This document shows, one piece after another, positions 23,812 to 34,451 of a DNA stretch of 64,000 nt. Each line of letters starts with the position of its first letter. Within the stretch, counting starts at the first letter, position 1. A model generated the notes under the pieces. That model was given only the letters and a program-made list of their open reading frames with translations. It had not been told where the DNA came from and did not search any database. Made by a program: the position numbers and the translations under genes. Location: assembly GCA_900073065.1 (NCBI GenBank), contig FJOG01000011.1, forward strand, positions 1 to 64,000, read 5' to 3'. Source of the DNA: Phialocephala subalpina (lineage: Eukaryota > Ascomycota > Leotiomycetes > Helotiales > Mollisiaceae).

Positions 23812-24106
23812 AAATATGGAGTATGCTTTGCTTGCTTTGCTGGGTATTGTGGTTGTATTCCCCCTTTGCAACGCAGCATCTGAGGATCGCTATCATGTAG
23901 AAATGAATATGCAAAAACAATGAATGGCAGACTCCCAACAGAACGCCGTTGTAATTGCTCCTTATGAAGAATCCATCCCTATGAAGTGACTTTTGTAATG
24001 TACACCTGTCATGTCGTCTTGGTATATCTGCCCCGAGCTCCTATTCGGCCTGCCTCCAGCATACAGCTCTCTCCTCCACCCCGTCGCCCCTATTCTATTT
24101 TTCAGA
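23812..24106. other. Convergent 3' flanks
   Basis: A short spacer between two converging genes, with nothing recognisable. Confidence 0.5.
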
Positions 24107-24414
24107 TCATTTGAAGAAGAATCGACTGAGGAGCTCGAATATCAATCCGCCGAACACTACGAAGCCAAGTAATACTATAATTCCGGTCAGCATTGGTCTC
24201 CAAGTTCAAAACCAGAGATTATACGCACTCAACCATCCAAGACTGATTGGGCTCTTGAAATCCTGCTTCTTCTTGATTTCGCTCGCTGGCTTTCCGCGCT
24301 TGAGAGTTTGCTGCTTTGCGAATTTCTCGTTGCGCTTTCGTTGTTCTGGGGTTTGCGCCTGGTAAGGAAGTCAGCTCCGTCCCAGAAGACCAGAACATTG
24401 AACAATATTACCAT
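24107..24414 (-). CDS. YSY6: RAMP4/Ysy6 (stress-associated ER protein)
   Basis: A 66-residue tail-anchored ER protein linked to the Sec61 translocon. Three coding exons fit exactly: 24414-24412 (ATG alone), 24358-24229 and 24174-24107, totalling 201 nt. The protein starts MAQTPEQRKRNEKFAKQQ, continues with TLKRGKPASEIKKKQDF, and ends in one membrane helix, WLILLGFVVFGGLIFELL, with the short tail SRFFFK. This is the whole family signature. The second intron (54 nt) has a TGCTGAC branch-point-like site. An intron directly after the start codon means simple frame searches miss the gene. Confidence 0.9.
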
Positions 24415-24682
24415 TGTGAATGTTTGTAAAAGCTCGGGTAGCAGGTTGGGATGATGTCTGCGAAAGAGTCGAACTAATGTCCTTAAGTATCTGGGGTTTG
24501 AAAGGACAGACGATCAGTGAATAAATTCAAAGTGATCTGTCCCAAGTACGGAGTATCGGCCAGAGTGCAGCTGTGGGGCTTGCTAGGGTCTTGACGCTAC
24601 TGGGAATTAAGGTTGGAAACAAACTCGTCCGAACTTCGAGCTCTTTGGAGAGAACATATATACGACACGTATCTTCACGAAC

Positions 24683-25098
24683 ATGATGACTCCCATTTTT
24701 ACGAAGCGAGCGATGCTCAAAAATCCTGGAGGATTGAGAGGGTTCGCACAGCTTCGAATGAATTCTACGCAAGCTGGGCAGAAACCGGTGTCTCCTCATG
24801 TATACACTGTTTGCTCCTGCTATTGTTTTGAACAATAGGTGGCTAATGAGGTCTGCAGGTCGGCTTCTACAAAACATTTACACGGCCGGTAGCCAAAGTG
24901 TTGCTGATGGCGACGTTTACATATCAATTGGCATACTGGGGATGGGTCAAGTTAGAGAAGGATGAGATCAAACGCGAGAAGACTGGCGAGTGGAGGCACC
25001 TTGGTACAGAATCACTGGCTGACTAGTGATATACAGCAGAGCTTGAGAGTCTGGAGAAGAAGCTGGGAGAATTGACCGGAGGAGGGAAGAAGCCCTGA
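24683..25098 (+). CDS. Small probable mitochondrial membrane protein
   Basis: Three exons (24683-24799, 24859-25003, 25037-25098) sum to 324 nt and give 107 residues with consistent phases. The N-terminus is basic and Ser/Thr-containing (MMTPIFTKRAMLKNPGGLRG), as in a mitochondrial presequence. A membrane helix follows (VAKVLLMATFTYQLAYWGWV), then a charged tail with heptad-like spacing (ELESLEKKLGEL). It resembles small inner-membrane assembly or respiratory proteins, but I do not recognise the family. Frame-consistent splicing and biased composition support a real gene. Confidence 0.6.
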
Positions 25099-26407
25099 GT
25101 TGAGATATCTAGGCAAGCCAAGCTGCCTTCGATGTCATTTACAGATATCCCGAACAAGGCCCGCGCAGTTGCTAGTACTTCAACACGACTTGGAGCTATT
25201 ATACTTTTTCGACGGATCTCTGGTCTGGATCATACAACCGAAGGCTTCGGACAGCGAGAGACGAGATTGGGGCTACAATCATGACAAAAGCCAATATTCC
25301 CGAGTGCGAAGACACTCTGGATACGGATGTTCTTGAAAAGCCGTCGAGAGATGCCAATTGAGTTGGAACAACTGGCCGGATATTGGAACCGGTGGCGTTG
25401 AAGGCCCGTGATAGAACCATACCGAGTGAGCTGTACGACGGCATTCTGTATGGCATTCTGTACTACTACAAACCGGTGAATTTCAGTGCAGAAGTAATTC
25501 GGATTACAATACCCTATGCTTTGCCGGAGTCTAAGTCTGGTAATACAAACTTTTATGTACCGAATTCTGAATACCAGCTTCACTTCGACCTCAGTCAGAG
25601 GTTCTGATCACTCGTCCCACGTCACACAAGGGATCTTTTTTGAGTTCCATGGACACGTACCAATCAGGGATCATGTCCGTGTTCATCTGAACGGCAATAT
25701 CGAACATGCAATCTCTGGTTATTGTGGCGCTCATGGGATACAAGGCTTACTGGGCTACCTGTAAAAAACTGGAAGAGTTGAATCTCAAATCTAGTAGAGT
25801 CGACGAAGTTGAATCCCCTCGTTATTCCATCCCCTCACTTTGCAATGGCTGAGCTGAAATGTAACATCTTAATTGCAGTCCAGTGAGCTTCACCAAACCT
25901 GTATTTTGCGCGCCGTCTTCGAACTCCCCTGCACTCCTAATTGGCAAGGATGTCCCGCGGCTGACACTAGGAGACGCCGCAAAGGTGAGACGACTCTTGT
26001 ACCGTTACTTCGACTCGTTCGTATGCATGGGACTCACCGAGCTCAATTCCTACTGGATGAAGTGCAAATGTATGTATGAGGCACTTCTGACCTTTTTGAC
26101 GAGTTAAAAGTTCAGCTTCGTCTCTTTAATTCGTGAGGCTTACCTTTCAGGTGGAGTTGTGCAAGATGGCTTGCTAGAGACTGACCACAGCACGATTTAT
26201 GAAAGTCTGTCCCAGGAAAAGATGAGTCTGGGTCAATTGGGCGGTCGAGTGTTCAGCCCTACTTCGGACATTGTCATCTTAGTGCGAGTTGTTTATCGCA
26301 TCTGACACTTAATCGTTGCCCGTTGATACTTCTCGTTCTTTCTTCCTTTCTCTTCGCGTCTCCATTTAACCTTCACACTTCCACCGCGATCGACATCAGC
26401 CTTCACA
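25099..26407. other. Unassigned, possible gene fragments
   Basis: Frames at 25383-25607 and 25883-26107 have coding-like composition (SYWMKCKCMYEALL; KDVPRLTLGDAAKVRRLL), and TTGCAG at 25874-25879 could be a splice acceptor. I could not join them into one protein or name a family. They may be remnants of a decayed gene. 26300-26407 is the 5' flank of the SLATT gene. Confidence 0.3.
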
Positions 26408-27360
26408 ATGGCCTCCAACGGCAATTCGAATGGCAACGCCATATTCTTGAATTCCCCGAACGGCGATGTGACGAAAGGTCCAACTTCAACAACGGAGGAA
26501 ATGCCCTCCACGAACCCTCCTCCAGCCGTGTACTCCAGCCTCAAGCCCGGCGTCACCCACCTCTCAAAAACGGACCTCGATGCTGTCCGTTTAGCAATTG
26601 GCGCTCCTCCCAGTAAGAGACTCTTTCTCAATTTCCCTTATTCAATTCAATATTTTTGTCCTCCCTAAATCGCGTTTCATGCGCCTGACATTCACTCCAC
26701 CTCCTCTCTTGAACACGAAACTAACAAACCTCCAGTCTCCTACGAAGATTCAACGCCCACCTCCTCCTCCCCCAAGGCCGCAACCAAATCCCAAAAGACC
26801 ATTCCGGACGGGCTCTACAAAACCGCTCTCAAAATGCTCTCACACTCCACCTTCCGCTACTACTTCATCATGATCCTCTACAATGTTTCCCTACTACTCC
26901 AACTATTACTCGGCGCCGCGTTGACTGGACTTGGATCTACGACGAACAGTAATGGGAATGGGGTTGCGATTACGATTTTGGCGGCGGCGAACACGGTGAA
27001 TGCGGGGTTGATTGGGTTGTTGCATAATAGTGGGATGCCGAATCGGTTTAGGAGTGATATGAATGAGTATGAGAAGGTTGTTGAGTATTTGCAGTACGTT
27101 ATTTCTCCCTTAACCTTCCTTCCTACCTTTTTTCAGTCGGAAGTTACAAGGTTACGAAAATACTGACATTCGATTTTAGATACCTAATGCGCAGCGGGGT
27201 TGTGGGGGTAGGAGAGACGAGGGACGATGTTATCCAGAAGTGTTTCGACATGTATGGACAAGCAAGAGCGACGGTCGAAAAGAATCAACCAGGTTACTAC
27301 GTTGGGCCGAAACCGTCGACGACAGGAGAGGCACCGGCGAGTCAACCGCCTTCGCAATGA
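26408..27360 (+). CDS. Fungal SLATT-domain membrane protein
   Basis: Three exons (26408-26612, 26736-27093, 27180-27360) give 247 residues. After a disordered N-terminus (MASNGNSNGNAIFLNS) comes TDLDAVRLAIGAPP. Two membrane helices lie in YYFIMILYNVSLLLQLLLGA and VAITILAAANTVNAGLIGLL. The segment LHNSGMPNRFRSDMNEYEKV follows, then LMRSGVVGVGETRDDVIQKC. This is the pattern of the fungal SLATT family (SMODS and SLOG-associating two-TM effector domain). In bacteria such two-helix proteins occur in nucleotide-signalling defence systems. The role of the fungal branch is unknown, and no SMODS or SLOG gene is seen nearby. Confidence 0.8.
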
Positions 27361-28246
27361 CTAGCACGGGTTGTGCATTGGGCGTTCGCACTTGATGTTG
27401 GGCCGGAGGTGTTTCCTGTTTTTCTGGATAAGGATTGATGGGAGTTGAGGGTTGCTTGTTGGTTGTGGGTGTTTGGTGTTAGGTGGAGGTTGAGAAATTC
27501 AAGGGTTTTGGTTGAGGGTCGCTGCTTAATGACTATGGGGTTTCTGATCTCTCAATCTCGTGATGGGTTGGAGAGATGATTTGGGATTTCAATGATGGTG
27601 TACATAGCTTCGATTCTTGTATACCCAGAAGATCCAATGGACTTACTATTTACTCTCACACGCCATCTTCCACATTTTCCTCAAGGAAAACGAACCTCCA
27701 GACCAAACAAGTCACTCAACGCAACTCCACTTCTCTTAACCCCCTCCTCTCTCCTCGCTTCCCTCAAAGCTCTTCAGGTTGAGGGAGCTTTGTCTCTTGT
27801 GACTCCGGAATGCGCGCGTGCTTGAATTGTAGAACCGGCTTCGGGTCGTCTGGACGAGGTGTTGAATTGTAAGGGCCAATTGGAGTATTGGGTATGTTTT
27901 GATATGGAGACCTGATGATCGAAGTTCAAGACGAGTGAAGAACTTCCTATACCGCTTCGTCACTTCACTTCTCTTGAAGTGACAAGGAGAGGTATCAAGG
28001 GAATGCAGATAGCTGGCGAGATCAGCCGAGACCCCCAAGAGGGAGAGAAAGAGCTGAAGCACATCGGTATGTCAGAGCAAGTGGTTTGACTTTTGGTTTG
28101 TACATTGTCCGCTCTTTTAGCTATATTGCCAGCTACCTAAGCTACCTCGACAGCAAACGAGCAAGATTGCCACATCTACGCGTCCCTCCCATACTCTCAT
28201 ACATCATCATCCATTAAAAAGCAATAACCTCCTCCTCACACACCAT
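27361..28246. other. Convergent intergenic region
   Basis: The 3' flanks of the SLATT gene and the siderophore transporter meet here. No domain, RNA gene or repeat was seen. Confidence 0.5.
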
Positions 28247-30261
28247 CTAAGCAACGCGACCCTTAACCTGTCTCAACTCCTTAACCTTAAAGTCCTTCCA
28301 CACAGCAATGAACGCAAAGCAAGGAACCAAGAAAACAGTCGCCGCAATCGTAAGATAATACATCGCATCCCCATACGCATAAATAACTGCATCTCTCTCC
28401 GGAGATCCAAATGGATACCCCAACTGCACCACCAAGCTCCCATACAACTCCGCATTCAGGGTCGCGTTTCCTGGCAATGCCCTATTCAACGCTGCCGGAA
28501 ACTTGTTGGTGTAAATCGCCCCCGCAATCGCGGATCCAATCCCACCTCCAACCGAACTGAAGAGTGCGATAAGCGCAAGCATACTCGCAACACCCTTATG
28601 AGGAGCAGCAGCCATAACCGCCATATCCTCACAAATGACCAACCCACCACCACCAAACGCAATAAATATCTGACACATGATCACGTACCCGATATTATGA
28701 TGCGGGCCTCTGAAATGGATCATCAATCCTACGCCTAGGATTTCGACGCAAAGGTGGGCTAGCGCGAGGTATTTGAAGCGGCCGATGACGCGGATTAGGA
28801 TTGCTAGGATTACGGCCCAGAAACAGGAGCCGATGCTGTAGATGTTGTAGACGTAGCCGGCGTTGGCGACGGAGAGACCGTGGACGGCTTGGAGATAGGG
28901 GTTGAAGTAGGAGTCCCAGAGACTGTGACACACCGTCAGTTTTAATTTTGTGGTAAGGGAGGGGAGGGGGACGAACTAGAAGCTGATGAAGAGGAAGTTA
29001 GCGAGCATGCATGCGCCGATTACGGAACGGTCCATGAGTAGCTTGAAGGGGATGAATGGTTTCGGGCAGACATAGCGCTCGTATAAGGGGAAGGCGATGA
29101 GGCAGAGACCGCCGATGACGAACATGACGATTATCATGGGAGCTTTGTATCCCTTCGTCTGGAGGGAAGCTAGCGAGAAAGGAAGGAGGATGAGGACAAA
29201 ACCGGCTGAGATGAGGATAAGACCAATGACTTGGAGATGCGTTAACGGATGCTCAAAGTCTGGGTTAGAAGGACTTACTGTCAAACTCCCAGAAGTAGAA
29301 GCTGATGCTCTGCGTCAAGGTACGGCCACTCTTCTCTTTGACCAGCAAGCCCTTTTTCATAGCCTTCCGCTGGTTGACCTTGAGAAGAATGATAATAGGC
29401 AATGCGATCACCGGGGTGACAATGGCATAGGTACCGTATCCCCATGGCCAGCCACTAGTCCGGAGGAAAGAAGCCGCTGCTTGCGGACCAATGAATGTGG
29501 TGGCAATGTATGGGGTTGTCGAGAAAGCGAAGACCAAGGCTCTGTTCTTCAAGCTCGAAGTATCGGCCATGAAAACATCAAGCGTGTAGGCCATGCCATC
29601 GAATCCGACCCAGTAGAAGACCTGGGCTGCAGCATAGGTGGTGACATTCCTGCAAGCGGCCATCATGATGAGGCCTGACATGGTCAGCTGAGGGTTATTT
29701 TATCGTCGAGCAGGGCATGTCATACCCATAACGGCAAATCCAGTCATGATTCCGAAACCCTCAGCACGTCCAACGAGGTCAACGAATTTGGCGGTGGGCA
29801 ATCTGAAGACGCCACCGACAATGCTGGAGACGATGCTGGTGGTCGAAAGCAGACCGAGGGAGTTGAAGTCTGAAGTAACGTAGGAAGACAAGTTGAATTG
29901 AGTCTGTTGTTGCATGGAAACAACAAAGAAGACCAGCAAGATGCTTGACTTGATTTTAGCTAGCTCTGTTCATGTTGCATGTGTATACTTACAAGAAGTA
30001 GGCCAGAATCAACTCATTCCTGGTCCACGTCAAGGCGACAGCCTCGACCTTCTTGACCCCAGCCTGAACATCAGGTGTTGGGATCTTCTCCAGGATGTTG
30101 TCATCGTCGGTACTCTTGCTCTCTCCAATCTCATCGCCATTCTTCTCTCCCGCATGCTTCTCAACTTGAGGCTCAACGGAAGACACGTCCTCAGTGCCGG
30201 TACCTATAGCCAGCTCCCCCGCCAACTCGTTTCGCTTTCCAAAGTTCCGGAACCTGACCAT
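28247..30261 (-). CDS. Siderophore-iron MFS transporter
   Basis: A plasma-membrane major-facilitator transporter that imports ferric siderophores (SIT/Mir family). Five exons fit, with clean splices near 29993/29943, 29729/29676, 29279/29249 and 28974/28926. The charged cytosolic N-terminus ends at TWTRNELILAYF, and helix 1 follows (ILLVFFVVSMQQQTQFNLSS). Then come SSIVGGVFRLPTAKFVDLVG, the family's YWVGFDGMAYTLDVFMADTS, a central loop and LWDSYFNPYLQAVHGLSVAN. The final helix precedes a basic tail (KVKELRQVKGRVA). About 14 helices are expected. Its promoter holds three exact ATCTGATAA motifs, so repression by an iron-responsive GATA factor is likely. No siderophore synthesis genes are adjacent. 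Confidence 0.93.
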
Positions 30262-30583
30262 GTTGACTGATCAGAAAGAGATAGCTCGTTGAAGGAAAAT
30301 CACAGCGGCATAGAACTAAATCAATGCAAGAATGGGAGTACCAAGACTTAAGTAACAGGCCGACTAGGGCGAGGAGAGCGAAGAGAAATTTTGTTGCTCA
30401 CCCTCTTGCCTTGCGCTGGGATGGTGGTGGTGCAGGTGGTGGTAGTGGGGGTGAACGAGGACGCAACGGATGTTTCCTCCATTGGCGTGCATACAAACCT
30501 TGCTCAACTGCAGCTCTTTCCCACATGTGGGCAAATGAAGAACGACCATCACGAAAAGGATCCATTTAAACCTGGCTGTTTCC

Positions 30584-30592
30584 ATCTGATAA
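30584..30592 (+). promoter_or_regulatory. GATA (SreA-type) site 1
   Basis: ATCTGATAA matches the extended ATCWGATAA site of fungal iron-responsive GATA repressors (SreA, Sre1, Urbs1). It lies 323 bp upstream of the siderophore transporter start. Confidence 0.6.
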
Positions 30593-30617
30593 GAGATTAG
30601 ATTTTCACGCTGGCGCC

Positions 30618-30626
30618 ATCTGATAA
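30618..30626 (+). promoter_or_regulatory. GATA (SreA-type) site 2
   Basis: A second exact ATCTGATAA, 34 bp from site 1 and in the same orientation. Close pairs of this site are typical of SreA targets. Confidence 0.6.
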
Positions 30627-30649
30627 ATCGTTTTGCTGTGGAAGTGGGC

Positions 30650-30673
30650 CTTGGGCTTGGGCTTGGGCTTGGG
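30650..30673 (+). repeat. CTTGGG hexamer x4
   Basis: Four perfect head-to-tail copies of CTTGGG lie just beyond the GATA sites in the transporter upstream region. It is a simple repeat. Confidence 0.85.
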
Positions 30674-31126
30674 TATTGGGTATTTTCGCTCCGTGGCGCG
30701 GACTTGGACTTGCCTCAAGAAACCTTCACCAGTTCTACCGTCACCCCAAAGCATAGTCTCGACAACTATCAAAATCTCCACGCTGTGTCACTCGTTTTTC
30801 GAGAAAACAGGTGGTGGCCTGGGCAGAGCACCCCGGACCAAATGGTCGGACAAGGATGCAAGAGATAGCGTCGATAGCAGCGAGTCTTATCCACTTGCAC
30901 CCAGAGTCAGAAGCGCTGTTTGCCGTCGACGGTTTGCTGAGCGCTGACGACGTGACTCGGGACATGCAACCTCGGGGTGGAAGTCAAGAGCGAGAACGGC
31001 GACGCTTTCTTTCTTGGGACGGACAACGAACGAGTGAGAAGACGAAGATGCGTGGGAAGACGTTGGACTCGGAGATGATCGGAGTCGTCCACGCCATCTG
31101 CTGGTCTTGGTTACGTTTTAGCGAGG

Positions 31127-31135
31127 ATCTGATAA
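31127..31135 (+). promoter_or_regulatory. GATA (SreA-type) site 3
   Basis: A third ATCTGATAA, 866 bp upstream of the transporter start. A near copy, ATCTGATTA, follows at 31147-31155. Confidence 0.5.
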
Positions 31136-31538
31136 GATGAGAGATGATCTGATTAGATCTCTTCCACAAGCCTAGCATGGGGTGGCATTTATTGGGCAAG
31201 GAAGAGCTTGCAGAATCCCACATGGACCGTCCGATGGGGACGTTACCGTTGTGGAATTCTGTGCGTGCCGCGGGTATGCGTTACGCAAGTTGGGAGATCA
31301 TGCAGAGGCTCGAGAGTGGAGCAGAGCAACTGCTTGAAGAGAGAATCATGATAAGTGCTTGGAAATCTCCTCAATTTCTACCTAAGCACCCAAGTCTCGA
31401 TCCGTTCCTGCATTCCTTCCTTCGCTCTTTCCCAAGCCTGCTTTCGGCACGCCCGATCTCACATACTTGCCTCCCAGACCACTGGGTTTGCAGCTGCACC
31501 CCGCTGACTAGAGCTCTTGGCCTGTTCTAGCTTCCGAT

Positions 31539-32352
31539 TTATCCTTCGACGGGAGTCAGCTCTCCTGTCTTGAGATCAAAGACGTATCCGACCGAGCGGT
31601 CTGCGAGCTCTTTTCGAATATATGGAGAGGACTTGAGGATCACGAGGTCGTCTTTGATGCTTTGTTCGATGCTTCAAGGGTGTTAATTATGCATCGAAAG
31701 ATTCTTGCCGGGGTTTTTTTGACTTACTTGGTCACTGCACCGAAAGTAGAAATATTGTCGATTTCCTTACTCCGCTCTGGAACCCACTTCTTGAGAGTGG
31801 TTTTGACTTGTTCATCGGTCCATTGAAGGGCACCACAGTCTTGATTTTGGTTTCAGCTTTTGTTTGTATCGAGAGGAGGATGGAAAGACTCACCAGTGTG
31901 ATGCACAATCATGATATCATGGATCCCAATCCAGGTATCAAGAGCCAAGATGCCATTGAGAGCAGGCTCCACATGGCCATTGATGTTGCGGAAGATGATG
32001 ACCCCATCTAAAGTGTACTGGTCAGCATCTCCTAGTCCTCAGCTGGTAGAAAGTATACTCACCGTTTGGCTTCAAGTCGAAGAAGTAGTGGGGGTTGCAT
32101 CGGGGATCGGCACATGTTACTGTTTGTTTCAGCAATAGACACAGCTATCGTCGGATGGGAGTAACTTACGAATAACGATATGCCCTGGCTCCGCTCCCAT
32201 TGAGGCTAATTCAGCAAATGTTGGAATGGGCTCATGTTTTGCTGCAACAGCTCTGCGTTGTCGTTAGTATTCGAGTGCACGCGAGATCGATGGATGGATG
32301 AAGCATACTTGTTGCGCTCAAGAAGTTCGTTGAGTGTGAGTTGGCTAGTCAT
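31539..32352 (-). CDS. Beta-class carbonic anhydrase-like protein
   Basis: A zinc enzyme that interconverts CO2 and bicarbonate, probably cytosolic. Six short exons can be joined by GT-AG introns from ATG at 32352 (MTSQLTLNELLERN) to TAA at 31539, giving about 175-180 residues. The zinc and catalytic motifs are present: CADPR (Cys, Asp/Arg dyad) in VTCADPRCNPHYFF, and HHTDCGALQW (His and Cys zinc ligands). The segment GVIIFRNINGHVEPAL lies between them. The C-terminal part (SYGYVFDLKTG-like, near 31570) is normal for the small fungal type. It shares orientation with the siderophore transporter downstream, but co-function is not implied. Confidence 0.88.
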
Positions 32353-33162
32353 TTTGTCGATCTAGATCAATTGAGAATTTCAATTGGGTTCGTGTTTGTC
32401 GGTCTCGAGTGCTGAAATTAAGTCGCGGTGGTTTCTTTTGTGTTCTTAGTGTCGGAAGTTGATGAGGGACATCGACAGCAGGAACTTCGGCAACATTTAT
32501 ACATCTTCGACAGTTACACATCACTTCTATCCTACTCTTCTGATTAAAAATCATGTTACTTCCCCAGGGCATTGTTTTCCAAATATCGTCAAAGTTGCTC
32601 ACCGAATGACTGGGTTCGGACCTGAATCTCTCCGCCAAGCATCTCTATATCCTGGCCTGTATAACGACGACAACATTTTCACACCGGCAACAATTGAACC
32701 GATCTTATTGATCGGAACGATGTACATAATTCCGGGGTAGTTGTTCCCAGAAGGAATGTTTCCGCTGTTGTTGTTTTCGGATTTGTGATCAAGAGTTTGT
32801 GTGATTACCAGATTAGGCATATGCAATTCGGCGTTAAGTTACTTCCGATCCCCTGCTTCTCGCGACTTCTCTGCACATGAACCTGCGAGCGTGGGGCCAT
32901 CCTTTGAAAATACCGGAGACGTATAATAGTGATAAGACAAAAATGTTATGGTATGACAGATGAAGTACCATCGCACAGAATCAAGGAAGGGGACGGGTGT
33001 CTTTCTAGATGGGGTAAGAGCCCCAAGTCCAACAGTGAGCACTTACCAACAAGCACTCTCAAATCAAATATGTCTGTGTCTGGGACCCACATCCTCGTTT
33101 CCAGACGTCGACACTCTAGAATCAAATATCATCTCACGCAAATCAAATCACGAAAGAGTTCA
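32353..33162. other. Intergenic, no gene seen
   Basis: This is the carbonic-anhydrase-like gene's 5' flank up to the gap. Short frames on both strands have no features. Confidence 0.5.
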
Positions 33163-33554
33163 NNNNNNNNNNNNNNNNNNNNNNNNNNNNNNNNNNNNNN
33201 NNNNNNNNNNNNNNNNNNNNNNNNNNNNNNNNNNNNNNNNNNNNNNNNNNNNNNNNNNNNNNNNNNNNNNNNNNNNNNNNNNNNNNNNNNNNNNNNNNNN
33301 NNNNNNNNNNNNNNNNNNNNNNNNNNNNNNNNNNNNNNNNNNNNNNNNNNNNNNNNNNNNNNNNNNNNNNNNNNNNNNNNNNNNNNNNNNNNNNNNNNNN
33401 NNNNNNNNNNNNNNNNNNNNNNNNNNNNNNNNNNNNNNNNNNNNNNNNNNNNNNNNNNNNNNNNNNNNNNNNNNNNNNNNNNNNNNNNNNNNNNNNNNNN
33501 NNNNNNNNNNNNNNNNNNNNNNNNNNNNNNNNNNNNNNNNNNNNNNNNNNNNNN
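33163..33554. other. Assembly gap (392 N)
   Basis: A run of undetermined bases. Frames crossing it are artefacts. Confidence 1.
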
Positions 33555-33986
33555 CCGGCGTTTCTAAAATCAACTACATCAATCAAATCAAAGTACCTCA
33601 ACTTTTCCCTGCTTCCCTCACATCCTTTTTATTGACTAGTTCAGAGGCACCGCATACAGCTATGGATCCTTATGAGCAGACGAGTACTTTCCCAGAGCAG
33701 TTGTCTAAGCATGACGATCATGTCAGCGAAGTATCCCCACCACCCTCTTAAGATGACCTACATCAAGACAATAATAGACAGAGCAGCAGCTCTCCCCACT
33801 CTCACCAGTATACATGTATTCAAATGCATCCTTATAGATATTATAACTATCATATCAATTCCCTCCATGCCTGTATCACCAGGTGGGCGGGCTCATCAGC
33901 AAACATCCATTCAAACCCTTAACCCTCATCAATACTCATCCAACAACCGTCCCAACCGCCTGCTCAAACCCATTCCCCGCAATGTC

Positions 33987-34451
33987 CTAAGTGAAAGTCA
34001 CCACAGTAGAGAAAGGACAACTCTTTTCCCATCCCTCCCAATTAAACGCCCCTCCGGCGGGGTTGTAGCATTTGTTTGCGCGGGTGCGAGCGTAGTTACG
34101 GGAGTTGTTATTGGGGCAGTACTCGAATAGGGAGTAGGTGTCTACGCCGCAGTTTACGAGGCGGATTCCTTCGCTGCGTTTGGAGAGGTTGGCGGTGGGT
34201 GCGAGGTGATGAGAGAGGGGAGGCAGGAGGCGGCGATGATGAGGGGCTGGTGATGTACATGGTGAGGTTTGGGGATGGGTGGGTCGGGGAAGGGGTTTGA
34301 GAATGAGAATGTTGCTTTTGAGTTGGATGTTGGGGCTGGAATTGCGAGTTTGAATTGCTGTTGATGTGTGGAGAGGATTGGGACTGGATGGAGGTATATA
34401 TACTTGATGTTTGGAAGTGCTTCGGTTTCTTGGGCTCTCCGAGATATTCAC
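33987..34451 (-). CDS. Small Cys-containing protein, probably secreted
   Basis: The C-terminal ~65 residues look real: LSKRSEGIRLVNCGVDTY, then LFEYCPNNN, NKCYNPAGGAFNWEGWEKSC and the end VVTFT. Four spaced Cys and the NWEG...C ending recall a group of small secreted fungal proteins. The N-terminal part of this frame (Pro/Ser/Thr/His-rich) lacks a signal peptide. A hydrophobic signal-like stretch (LIIAASCLPSLI) sits in another frame just upstream, near 34210-34245, so a frameshift or an unseen intron probably separates signal and mature parts. The boundaries are uncertain. Confidence 0.45.
   Translation of the reverse strand: MNISESPRNRSTSKHQVYIPPSSPNPLHTSTAIQTRNSSPNIQLKSNILILKPLPRPTHPQTSPCTSPAPHHRRLLPPLSHHLAPTANLSKRSEGIRLVNCGVDTYSLFEYCPNNNSRNYARTRANKCYNPAGGAFNWEGWEKSCPFSTVVTFT

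Noticed and set aside
30650..30673. CTTGGG repeats as an internal telomere
   Set aside because: The unit is not the TTAGGG telomere repeat of filamentous fungi and only four copies exist.
30907..31530. Plus-strand frames beyond the transporter promoter
   Set aside because: No domain or signal; composition suggests chance frames.
28247..32352. Siderophore transporter plus carbonic-anhydrase-like gene as an iron cluster
   Set aside because: No siderophore synthetase, acyltransferase or reductase lies nearby, and the second gene has no known iron link.
32929..33751. Frames crossing the N run
   Set aside because: Open only because undetermined bases contain no stops.
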